Of a DNA stretch of 27,603 nt, positions 1 to 6,738 are shown one piece after another. The notes under the pieces were generated by a model that saw only the letters and a program-made list of their open reading frames with translations, was not told where the DNA came from and searched no databases. Every line of letters starts with the position of its first letter. The stretch's first letter is position 1. A program made the position numbers and the translations under genes. Source of the DNA: Helicobacter sp. (GTDB lineage: Bacteria > Campylobacterota > Campylobacteria > Campylobacterales > Helicobacteraceae); the NCBI RefSeq assembly GCF_014799995.1, contig NZ_JAAVGY010000049.1, positions 1 through 27,603 of the forward strand, read 5' to 3'.

Positions 1-55
1 AATAATATAATTCTTAAAAATTATATTTAGTTAATAAAATTAAGTTTTTATTTTG

Positions 56-61
56 TATAAT
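56..61 (+). promoter_or_regulatory. -10 box (TATAAT) of the glnB-amtB promoter
   Basis: A perfect TATAAT lies in a very AT-rich leader, 37 bases before the preferred glnB start at 99. No convincing -35 hexamer is visible; the upstream sequence is runs of A and T, as is usual for sigma-70-type promoters in Campylobacterota. Transcription would begin near position 68. Confidence 0.6.
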
Positions 62-98
62 CTTGACTTATTTTGTAGCTTTACGCAGGAGAAAAGGA

Positions 99-446
99 AT
101 GAATAGAATCTATAAAGTTGAGATTATCACGCGTTCGGAGAAGTTAGATGTTTTGAAAGATTCCTTAGCACAAAAGGGAATCAAAGGTATGACGGTCAGT
201 AATGTTATGGGTGCTGGCAACCAAAAAGGCAAAACCGAAGTGTATCGCGGCAATGAAACAACGATTGATTTATTGCCCAAGATTCGGATAGAAATTATCA
301 CAAAAGAAAGCCTGCTCCAATCCATTATTGAAGTCGCCAAGACTACTTTAAAAACAGGTAGTGCAGGGGACGGAAAGATTATTGTTTTGCCTGTGAGCAA
401 TGTGATTAGAATCCGCACAGGTCAAGAGGGAGAGGACGCAATTTAA
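99..446 (+). CDS. glnB: PII signal-transduction protein lacking the uridylylation tyrosine
   Basis: PII proteins are trimers that bind ATP, ADP and 2-oxoglutarate and gate ammonium uptake and nitrogen assimilation. The start at 99 is chosen over an in-frame upstream codon at 63 because AGGA...AGGA motifs stand just before it and it gives 115 aa, the family length. Family marks are GNQKG at 40-44, the T-loop core VYRG at 48-51, DLLPKIRIEI from 57, GDGK at 90-93 and VIRIRTG at 102-108 for nucleotide phosphate binding. The T-loop reads YRGNETT where the enterobacterial protein has YRGAEY, so Tyr51 is replaced by Thr. Tyr49 and Arg50, equivalents of Tyr46 and Arg47, remain. The N-terminal strand (MNRIYKVEII) also differs from the usual one with IIKPFKLD. 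It is the first gene of an operon with amtB, 59 bases downstream. Whether the best symbol is glnB or glnK cannot be settled; coupling to amtB favours a GlnK role. Confidence 0.9.
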   Translation: MNRIYKVEIITRSEKLDVLKDSLAQKGIKGMTVSNVMGAGNQKGKTEVYRGNETTIDLLPKIRIEIITKESLLQSIIEVAKTTLKTGSAGDGKIIVLPVSNVIRIRTGQEGEDAI

Positions 447-505
447 TTGAAAGTTTAAGTGTTAGAATTTAAATTTTTGTATGGGGATATTTAGAAGGCG
501 AAATA

Positions 506-1780
506 ATGAAAAGATTATTGTTTTTTGGGTTGTGCGGGATATCCTTTGGGGCAGAATCTGAAGTCTCTGCTGTGGATACTTTGTTTTTGATTGTGTGTTC
601 TAGCCTCGTGCTGTTGATGACGCCTGCACTTGGAATGTTTTATGGCGGAATGGTGAATCGTGGCAATGTGCTAAACACGATGATTAATTGCAGTATGCTC
701 TTTGCTTTGGTGTGTATTCAATGGGTGATTGTAGGTTATACGCTTGCGTTTGGAGATGATATAGGGCAAATAATTGGAAGTTTGAATCATATTTTTTTAA
801 GCAACATTCAAGATTCTGTGATTGGCTTAGTTCCGGAGAATCTCTTTGCGTTTTTTCAAATGCTTTTTGCCGTGATTGGTGCAGCAATCATCACGGGTTC
901 TTTTGTGGAACGTATGCGCTTTGGGGTGTTGTTGATTTTTGTCCTTTGCTGGAGCACTTTCGTTTATGATATTTTGGCGCATTGGGTATGGGGTGGAGGC
1001 TGGCTAATGAAGATTGGCTCGCTTGATTTTGCAGGTGGTGGCGTGGTGCATATTGCAGCAGGTGTCGCAGGGCTTGTAGGCTGTTTGCTGCTTGGAAAAC
1101 GCAAATTCAAAAGGGGAATACTCCCGCATAGTCTGCCATTGTCGTTTATTGGAGCAATTTTTTTGTGGTTGGGCTGGCTTGGATTTAATACAGGGAGTGC
1201 CCTTAGTGTAAATTCTGTCGCTGTAAATGCGTTTCTAGCAACGAATTTTGCAGTCGCTGGAGCGATGATTTCGTGGATGATTATAGAATGGACGAAATAT
1301 GGCAAACCCACATTGCTAGGCAGTATCACGGGGATTATCGCAGGGCTTGTGGCGATTACACCCTCTGCTGGATTTGTAACGCCATTTTCCGCAATTGTGA
1401 TTGGATTTTTTGCTTCCCCTATTTGCTTTTTTGCGATTAGTTATATGAAATTCAGGTTTGGCTATGATGATACATTAGACGCGTTTGGATTGCACGGGGT
1501 TGGTGGAATTTGGGGCGGAATCGCAACAGGGCTTTTTGCTACGAGTTCCGTCAATGAGATTGTGAGCAAAGAAGCTGCTGGCGAAGGGTTGCTTTATAGT
1601 GGGGATTTTAGTTTGTTGTTCGTGCAAAGCATTGCAATTATTGCGTGTTTTGTGCTTTCGGCTTTGATTAGTTTTGTTGTGCTCAAAGTCGTCAGTATCT
1701 TTGTATCCTTACGCGTGGAGGAAACGCAAGAAGAAAATGGTTTAGACCAATCTTTGCACGGCGAGATTGCTTATCGTTAG
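506..1780 (+). CDS. amtB: AmtB-type ammonium channel
   Basis: This is an inner-membrane ammonium channel of the Amt/Mep/Rh family, 424 aa, with a cleavable-looking signal peptide (MKRLLFFGLCGISFGAES) and about eleven transmembrane helices. The twin pore histidines are present at His182 (in FAGGGVVHIAAG) and His330 (in GLHGVGGIWGG). The structural Asp sits in LDFAGG, and the AHWVWGGGW and GFNTGSA motifs are intact. The cytoplasmic tail ends LRVEETQEENGLDQSLHGE, close to the conserved tail that docks GlnK, so plugging by the upstream PII protein is likely. The start at 506 has a weak AAGG site at 495-498. The gene ends 25 bases before the converging cytochrome gene. Confidence 0.95.
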   Translation: MKRLLFFGLCGISFGAESEVSAVDTLFLIVCSSLVLLMTPALGMFYGGMVNRGNVLNTMINCSMLFALVCIQWVIVGYTLAFGDDIGQIIGSLNHIFLSNIQDSVIGLVPENLFAFFQMLFAVIGAAIITGSFVERMRFGVLLIFVLCWSTFVYDILAHWVWGGGWLMKIGSLDFAGGGVVHIAAGVAGLVGCLLLGKRKFKRGILPHSLPLSFIGAIFLWLGWLGFNTGSALSVNSVAVNAFLATNFAVAGAMISWMIIEWTKYGKPTLLGSITGIIAGLVAITPSAGFVTPFSAIVIGFFASPICFFAISYMKFRFGYDDTLDAFGLHGVGGIWGGIATGLFATSSVNEIVSKEAAGEGLLYSGDFSLLFVQSIAIIACFVLSALISFVVLKVVSIFVSLRVEETQEENGLDQSLHGEIAYR

Positions 1781-1805
1781 AGGTTATGTTAAGGGGTTGC
1801 GATTC

Positions 1806-2156
1806 TTAAGGATTCCCAATAGATTCTAAATATTGATAAATTGCTTCAATTTCGCTTGTGGTTAAATAGTATTTTGGCATAATCTTTTTGCCTTTTTGGA
1901 GCGCGTTTTCAAAGTCTTTGAAGCTTAAGTTGTTAATCGGCGGACCTTGCAAAGTCTTGTCTTTGCGCTGGTGGGTGTAGTTTGCAATTTGTTGCCCCTC
2001 CCCAAAGCGTCCGTGGCACTCTACACACCCGATTCCACGCGGATTATTATAGAGCATTTTGCCATATTCTAAGGGCGTAAGGAAGCTTTCTTCTGCATTA
2101 AGGAGTATTCCAAAGCTAACTCCGATGATTAAAAAAGCTTGAAATACTTTTTGCAC
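1806..2156 (-). CDS. small periplasmic class I cytochrome c
   Basis: This 116-aa protein has a signal peptide (about residues 1-21, ending ILLNA), one haem-binding CXXCH motif (C44-V-E-C47-H48) and a likely axial methionine, Met93 in KKIMPKYY. This is the layout of a monohaem class I cytochrome c that shuttles electrons in the periplasm. The start is GTG at 2156, preceded by TAAGGAAA on the minus strand (2162-2169) at normal spacing; no ATG lies nearby. The gene is monocistronic, convergent with amtB and divergent from folD. The redox partner cannot be read from the context; respiratory or peroxidase electron transfer are both possible. Confidence 0.85.
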   Translation of the reverse strand: MQKVFQAFLIIGVSFGILLNAEESFLTPLEYGKMLYNNPRGIGCVECHGRFGEGQQIANYTHQRKDKTLQGPPINNLSFKDFENALQKGKKIMPKYYLTTSEIEAIYQYLESIGNP

Positions 2157-2193
2157 TTATGTTTCCTTAAACTTTTAAAAAATCTTTTTTGAT

Positions 2194-2199
2194 TATAAT
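2194..2199 (+). promoter_or_regulatory. -10 box (TATAAT) upstream of folD
   Basis: A perfect TATAAT lies 30 bases before the folD start, in the short gap between the divergent cytochrome c gene and folD. No clear -35 box is seen; T-rich sequence precedes it. It probably drives the folD-lepB-M50-rpiB run. Confidence 0.55.
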
Positions 2200-2229
2200 A
2201 ACAAAATTATTTTTTAAAGGGTATTATGA

Positions 2230-3087
2230 ATGCAGATTTTAGACGGAAAATCTCTTGCACAACAAATTGAAACAGAAATCAAATCTGAAGTTGAAAATTT
2301 AAGCCAAAAGGGTATCACGCCCGGATTAGCAGTGATTTTGGTAGGGAATGACCCTGCCTCACAAAGCTATGTGAATATGAAAGCCAAAGCATGCAAACGC
2401 ACAGGAATCTACTCTATCACACACGAAATGCCCGAAAATATTGCACAGGATTCTTTATTGCAAACGATACAAATGCTAAACCTTAACCCCAATATTGATG
2501 GAATCCTAGTGCAGTTGCCATTGCCCAAACATATTGATACAACTGCAGTATTAGAGGCAATCGCGCCACATAAAGATGTGGATGGATTCCACCCCTTTAA
2601 TATGGGACGCATTTTTTCCAATCTTGAGGGTTTTATCCCTGCAACTCCTATGGGCATTTTAACGCTTTTAAAGCATTATCAGATTCCAATTCAAGGCAAA
2701 AATGTCGTCATCGTGGGCGCAAGTAATATTGTCGGTAAGCCGCTTGGAGCATTATTTTTGAATGAAAATGCCACGATTACGCTTTGCCATATTTATACGC
2801 AAGATTTAATCGCACATACAAAAAAGGCGGATATTTTGTGTGTTGCGGTAGGCAAACCAAATCTCATCACTAAAGAAATGGTAAAAGAGGGCGCAATCAT
2901 CGTAGATATTGGAATCTCTAAACTACCTAATGGAAAAATCGTAGGTGATGTAGATTTTGAAAATGTCGTGCCTTTGTGCGAATTTATTACGCCTGTTCCC
3001 GGTGGCGTTGGACCAATGACGATTGCTTCCTTGCTGCAAAATACATTAAAGTCTGCCAAACTCCGCGAAATCAATCAAAACCACTAA
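2230..3087 (+). CDS. folD: bifunctional methylene-THF dehydrogenase/cyclohydrolase FolD
   Basis: FolD interconverts 5,10-methylene-THF, 5,10-methenyl-THF and 10-formyl-THF in the cytoplasm, with NADP, feeding purine, thymidylate and formyl-Met-tRNA synthesis. At 285 aa it is full length. The catalytic Tyr47 and Lys51 lie in SYVNMKAKAC. Other marks are DGILVQLPLP, KDVDGFHPFNMGR, PATPMGI, the Rossmann motif VVIVGASNIVGKPLG and the C-terminal PGGVGPMTIASLL. The ATG at 2230 has AAAGGG at 2216-2221; an ATG four bases upstream is out of frame. lepB follows after 9 bases, and from memory the pair is also adjacent in H. pylori (HP0577/HP0576). Confidence 0.97.
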   Translation: MQILDGKSLAQQIETEIKSEVENLSQKGITPGLAVILVGNDPASQSYVNMKAKACKRTGIYSITHEMPENIAQDSLLQTIQMLNLNPNIDGILVQLPLPKHIDTTAVLEAIAPHKDVDGFHPFNMGRIFSNLEGFIPATPMGILTLLKHYQIPIQGKNVVIVGASNIVGKPLGALFLNENATITLCHIYTQDLIAHTKKADILCVAVGKPNLITKEMVKEGAIIVDIGISKLPNGKIVGDVDFENVVPLCEFITPVPGGVGPMTIASLLQNTLKSAKLREINQNH

Positions 3088-3096
3088 AGGGAAAAA

Positions 3097-3900
3097 ATGA
3101 AAAATATCTTGATTAAACTCTATGAATTCGTCAATAGTTGGGTGGGGACGATTATTATTGTGCTTGGCATTATTTTTTTTGTCGCGCAGGCTTTTGTGAT
3201 TCCAAGTGGAAGTATGCTAAATACAATGCTAATTGGCGATAATTTGTTTGTCAAAAAATACGCCTATGGAATCCCAACGCCCACGATTCCTTGGATTGAA
3301 TTTAAAGTCTTGCCTGATTTTAATGATAATGGACATTTGTTTGAGGGTGAGCGTCCTAAACGCGGGGATATTGTGATTTTTCGTTACCCACAATCGCCCA
3401 AAATCCATTATGTCAAACGCAATGTTGCCATTGGTGGAGACGCTGTGCTTTATACACAAAAGGGGCTTTGGGTTCATTTTGGCGGAGATTCTCCCTACCA
3501 AGAGAAAACCGCAGAAATCTTACAATTTCGGGGTAAGACTTTTTATTACGACCCCTACTTAGCGGCTCACCCGGGCGTGCAATACCTAGAAGTTTTTCCC
3601 GATGCGTTTAATCAGCTAGCCATTCTCTCACAACAAGGCGAATCGCTCGGTATGGAAAGAGTGCAATTACCTAACGGAGAGCTTGGATTCTACACAGAAA
3701 TTCAAGAGGACGAGTTTTTTATGATGGGGGATAATCGTAATAATTCTAATGATTCGCGTTTTTGGGGGGCTGTGAGTTATAAATATGTGATTGGCAAGCC
3801 TTGGTTTGTGTATTTTAGCTGGGACGATGACTTTAAGATTCGTTGGGAGAGAATAGGCAAAAGCATAGAATCTTTAGAGCAAATGCAAAGAGAGAAGTAA
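3097..3900 (+). CDS. lepB: signal peptidase I
   Basis: Type I signal peptidase removes signal peptides from exported proteins at the outer face of the inner membrane using a Ser/Lys dyad. The 267-aa protein has one N-terminal membrane anchor (about 16-36), catalytic Ser39 in PSGSM, the general base Lys107 in HYVKRNVAIGGD, and GDNR at 211-214 followed by NNSNDSRFWG. The region between 120 and 200 is the extra domain seen in Gram-negative enzymes. The Shine-Dalgarno AAAGGG overlaps the folD stop, so the two are co-translated. The stop codon overlaps the ATG of a 23-codon reading frame (TAATG). Confidence 0.96.
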   Translation: MKNILIKLYEFVNSWVGTIIIVLGIIFFVAQAFVIPSGSMLNTMLIGDNLFVKKYAYGIPTPTIPWIEFKVLPDFNDNGHLFEGERPKRGDIVIFRYPQSPKIHYVKRNVAIGGDAVLYTQKGLWVHFGGDSPYQEKTAEILQFRGKTFYYDPYLAAHPGVQYLEVFPDAFNQLAILSQQGESLGMERVQLPNGELGFYTEIQEDEFFMMGDNRNNSNDSRFWGAVSYKYVIGKPWFVYFSWDDDFKIRWERIGKSIESLEQMQREK

Positions 3901-3971
3901 TGTTTGGCGACAAAAATACAGAAGTGCGAAATGTAAATTACAAAACCAATGAGGAAATTTTAAATGCTTGA
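3900..3971 (+). CDS. possible 23-aa leader peptide between lepB and the M50 gene
   Basis: This tiny frame starts with an ATG overlapping the lepB stop and ends with TGA five bases past the M50 start codon. It encodes MFGDKNTEVRNVNYKTNEEI followed by LNA. It fills the whole 63-base gap and could couple translation of lepB to the next gene. No strong ribosome site precedes it (AGAGAAG only), and nothing but position supports expression. It may be chance. Confidence 0.2.
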   Translation: MFGDKNTEVRNVNYKTNEEILNA

Positions 3972-4647
3972 TTTACCGCTTACCTTTAAAGTCCCAATAA
4001 TGGTCATTGCATTGTTGGTTGCGATTATTGGGCACGAGATTATGCACGGATTTATTGCGTTGAAGTTTGGCGACACAACCGCTAGAGACGCTGGACGCTT
4101 GAGCCTCAATCCACTGCGACATATTGATTTGGTAGGTTCTATTCTCTTGCCTAGCTTATTATTTCTCTTTAATGCGCCTTTTTTGTTTGGTTGGGCGAAA
4201 CCCGTGCCTGTGAGAATGGACCGCGTGATTTATGGAGGAGGTTATTTTGGGGCTTTTGGAGTTTCTATTGCGGGAGTAGGATATAATTTTGCCCTTGCGA
4301 TTCTTGCGGCAATGCTTATCTATGCCTTTAATGGTGGAATCTTTGGGGGATTTTTTGAATATTTTTCTAATCCAAACTTCGTGGCTTTACTTGTGCTTTA
4401 TTTCTTGTTGCAATTATTGATTTATAATGTCGTGCTAGGCGTCTTTAATTTGATTCCAATTCCTCCTTTAGACGGCTCTAATGTGCTTGCTTATCTTGGT
4501 TTGATGTTTAAAAATGACTTTTTTGCAAGATTGTTTGAGAGAGTGCCTCCAATGATGGGTATGGTGGTGCTCATCTTGATTTTAAGCACGCCTTTGTCTA
4601 AGATAATTTTCGCACCTGTGCAAGCCATTATCAATTTGCTATTATAG
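3964..4647 (+). CDS. site-2-protease-like M50 membrane metalloprotease
   Basis: A 227-aa polytopic inner-membrane protein with the zinc-binding HEIMH motif at 24-28 in its first helix and a second metal-ligand motif NLIPIPPLDG, with Asp170 as likely ligand. This places it in the M50 (site-2 protease) family, which cleaves substrates within the membrane. It is the short form without a PDZ domain. About five or six hydrophobic segments are visible, plus a conserved PLRHIDLVGSILLP stretch. The ATG has GAGGA at 3951-3955. It sits between lepB and rpiB, as HP0575 does in H. pylori as I recall. The natural substrate is unknown. Confidence 0.88.
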   Translation: MLDLPLTFKVPIMVIALLVAIIGHEIMHGFIALKFGDTTARDAGRLSLNPLRHIDLVGSILLPSLLFLFNAPFLFGWAKPVPVRMDRVIYGGGYFGAFGVSIAGVGYNFALAILAAMLIYAFNGGIFGGFFEYFSNPNFVALLVLYFLLQLLIYNVVLGVFNLIPIPPLDGSNVLAYLGLMFKNDFFARLFERVPPMMGMVVLILILSTPLSKIIFAPVQAIINLLL

Positions 4648-4655
4648 GAGGATTT

Positions 4656-5078
4656 ATGCAATTTTTTGTCGCAAGCGACCACGCAGGGTTTGAACTCAAA
4701 GCTTATGTGATAGAGAAGCTCAAACAAATGGGGCATAGTGTAAAAGACTTGGGACCAGAGGATTCTAATCGTGTAGATTATCCAGATTTTGCGAATCTTT
4801 TGTGTGAAAATGTTTTGAAAAATGATAAAAGTTTTGGAATTTTGGTTTGTGGAAGCGGAATTGGAATGAGTATTGCTGCTAATCGTCATAAAGGTATTCG
4901 CGCTGCACTTTGCCACGAGCCTTATAGTGCTGCAATGAGCCGAGCTCACAATGACGCAAATGTCCTTTGTCTAGGTGCACGTATCGTAGGCGAGGGAATG
5001 GTGGATTGGATTTTAAAAAGTTTTTGTGAGGGAGTGTTTGAGGGCGGGCGGCATACCTGTCGCATAGAAAAATTATAG
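4656..5078 (+). CDS. rpiB: ribose-5-phosphate isomerase B
   Basis: RpiB interconverts ribulose 5-phosphate and ribose 5-phosphate in the non-oxidative pentose phosphate pathway. The 140-aa protein matches the LacAB/RpiB family: ASDHAG at 6-11 with substrate-binding Asp8 and His9, catalytic Cys65 in VCGSGIGMSIAANR, and His97 in RAHNDANVL. A full AGGAGG at 4646-4651 overlaps the stop of the upstream M50 gene. Older annotation often called such proteins galactoside acetyltransferase subunits; the active-site Cys and gene context favour RpiB. The next gene begins 19 bases on. Confidence 0.94.
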   Translation: MQFFVASDHAGFELKAYVIEKLKQMGHSVKDLGPEDSNRVDYPDFANLLCENVLKNDKSFGILVCGSGIGMSIAANRHKGIRAALCHEPYSAAMSRAHNDANVLCLGARIVGEGMVDWILKSFCEGVFEGGRHTCRIEKL

Positions 5079-5097
5079 TTTTATAAGGAAGCAAAAA

Positions 5098-5436
5098 ATG
5101 GCACATTTTACGGAATGGTTGTTTTTAACAGCATTTATTCTATTTGTTTTGTTTATGGTAGTCAAAACTTTTTTCTATAAGAGTGTGGCGCAAAAAGAAG
5201 AAAAAAATAGTGCTGTAATGAAGCTAACATTACAAGAAGCTGAAATTTTAATCCGAAAGCATCAGTTGCAGCTTCAAAGGGCTTTGGGAAATATTGATAT
5301 TCTAACCGATGAAATCACTGCTTTGCGCAATGAAGTCAAAGCACTCAAACAACGCAATTCCCAATATCGTGTAGAGGGCGAGAAATATAAAAGTAAAATC
5401 AAAGATTTAGAACAAAAAATTGAAGCACTATTGTAG
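5098..5436 (+). CDS. membrane-anchored coiled-coil protein, function unknown
   Basis: This 112-aa protein has one N-terminal hydrophobic helix (about 7-26) and then a long charged helical region (about 32-111) with heptad-like spacing of Leu and Ile, rich in Lys, Glu and Gln. That suggests a bitopic protein with a cytoplasmic coiled coil, perhaps an oligomer. It follows rpiB with AAGGA at 5085-5089. A hypothetical gene holds the same place after rpiB in H. pylori (HP0573, from memory), so it is probably conserved. No enzymatic motif is visible. Confidence 0.75.
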   Translation: MAHFTEWLFLTAFILFVLFMVVKTFFYKSVAQKEEKNSAVMKLTLQEAEILIRKHQLQLQRALGNIDILTDEITALRNEVKALKQRNSQYRVEGEKYKSKIKDLEQKIEALL

Positions 5437-5463
5437 GTGCAAGGGTTTTTTATGCCGCATTTG

Positions 5464-5500
5464 CATTGTCTCGCAAGTTTTGCAAACTTGCTTGCAATGA
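5464..5500 (-). repeat. palindromic repeat, copy A (reverse orientation, degenerate)
   Basis: On the minus strand this reads TCATTGC, then a hairpin core, then CAATG. The core is a perfect 8-bp stem (GCAAGTTT at 5473-5480, AAACTTGC at 5484-5491) with loop TGC, flanked by a second short pairing CATTG/CAATG at 5464-5468 and 5495-5499. The outer arms resemble the copies near the macAB permease but the core differs. It lies in the 153-base gap before the MFS gene. The lack of a T-run after it argues against a simple terminator. Confidence 0.55.
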
Positions 5501-5589
5501 TGAGAGAGAATCCAATGCAAAATCTCTAAAATCAAATAATCTTTAGCAAATTTGTTTTAAAATCTTAATAAAACTTTTAGGGATAAAAT

Positions 5590-6726
5590 TTGAAAAACTA
5601 TATTTTGTTTGTCGTGCTTTTAAGTGCTATGGTAACGATTTCTAGCCTTTATATCACGCAACCTATGCAGCCGCTTTTTATGGAGGAGTTTGGAATCTCT
5701 ATCGCACAAGTTACGCTTTTTACTTCTGTGGTTTTGCTATCCCTTGCCTTTGCCCCTATCGTTTATGGTTATTTGTTAGAAAAGTTTGATACGCGTCAAG
5801 TATTGTTTATCTCTTTGGGTTTGATTGGAATCTTACAATGTTGGCTCTGTTTTGCCCAAGATTACAAGACTTTTCTTGCCTTACGATTATTGGAAGCCCT
5901 CGCGATTCCAGCTGCTTTGACAGCGACTTTGACAACCTTAACGCGTATTGATACGCAAGAGATACAAAAGTATGTCAGCCTCTATGTCGCCTCTACGGTG
6001 TTTGGAGGGGTGCTTTCTCGTGTGGGGGGTGGATTGATTACCTCTCTTTTTTCGTGGCAATTTACCTTTGCCGCACTTGGAATCACGACATTATTAATTG
6101 CGATTCTTTCTTATAGGCTTCCCCAAAGTTCGCAAATGACGAGTGCCAAAATTACACCCAAGATTGTTTTAGAACTACTTAAAGACAAGCGATACGCAGT
6201 GCTTTATATGGGGGCTTTTTTGGTATTGTTTTGCTTTCAAGGTGCATTGAACTTTATGCCTTTTGAGATTAAAGCCTTAAATCCAGACATCACGCCTGCG
6301 CAGATTGGATTCTTATATGTAGGTTATATTATTGGTATCATTACAGCTCTTTTGGTTGAACGCATTAAAAGACTGCTTGGAGGGGATTTGCGCGCGATTA
6401 TTTTTGGCTTTGTGATTTTTGGAATCGCACCTTTGATAATGCTTTTTAAGAGTTTTTGGTGGTTGTTTTTTGCGGTTTTTGTGATTTGCATTGGAATGTT
6501 TATTGTGCATTCGGTGTTGTCTGCTTTTGTCAATTCTATTTCCAGTGAGAAAAAAGGAATTACCAATGGTTTATATCTCGCATTTTATTATACAGGAGGC
6601 ACGATTGGCACGACAATGCCAAGCTATCTTTACCATTCTTTTGGTTGGGTTGGGTTGTGCTTGTTTTTAAGCGGTATTTTATTTTTGAGTGCGTTGATAT
6701 TTTATAAAATACGTTTGATTTTTTAA
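5590..6726 (+). CDS. MFS transporter (probable efflux permease)
   Basis: A 378-aa polytopic protein with about twelve hydrophobic segments, arranged as two six-helix halves around a charged loop near residues 180-205. The loop after the second helix (GYLLEKFDTRQ) has the position and charge of the MFS signature loop, and the second half has a related loop (ERIKRLLGGDLR). The start is TTG at 5590 with AGGGA at 5579-5583; the first internal ATG would cut off part of helix 1. It resembles drug or sugar efflux members, but the substrate is not readable. Its stop overlaps the AAGGAGG of the dynamin gene, so it is probably co-transcribed with the dynamin pair. Confidence 0.82.
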   Translation: MKNYILFVVLLSAMVTISSLYITQPMQPLFMEEFGISIAQVTLFTSVVLLSLAFAPIVYGYLLEKFDTRQVLFISLGLIGILQCWLCFAQDYKTFLALRLLEALAIPAALTATLTTLTRIDTQEIQKYVSLYVASTVFGGVLSRVGGGLITSLFSWQFTFAALGITTLLIAILSYRLPQSSQMTSAKITPKIVLELLKDKRYAVLYMGAFLVLFCFQGALNFMPFEIKALNPDITPAQIGFLYVGYIIGIITALLVERIKRLLGGDLRAIIFGFVIFGIAPLIMLFKSFWWLFFAVFVICIGMFIVHSVLSAFVNSISSEKKGITNGLYLAFYYTGGTIGTTMPSYLYHSFGWVGLCLFLSGILFLSALIFYKIRLIF

Positions 6727-6738
6727 GGAGGCAAAAAT

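Noticed and set aside
110..418. Long antisense frame across glnB, and similar antisense frames over most other genes
   Set aside because: They lie opposite clearly conserved coding sequence, lack ribosome sites and show no recognisable protein motif; AT-poor stretches of real genes readily create them.
3764..3769. Run of six G in lepB as a phase-variable tract
   Set aside because: Too short for slippage-type switching and inside an essential gene whose frame is intact.
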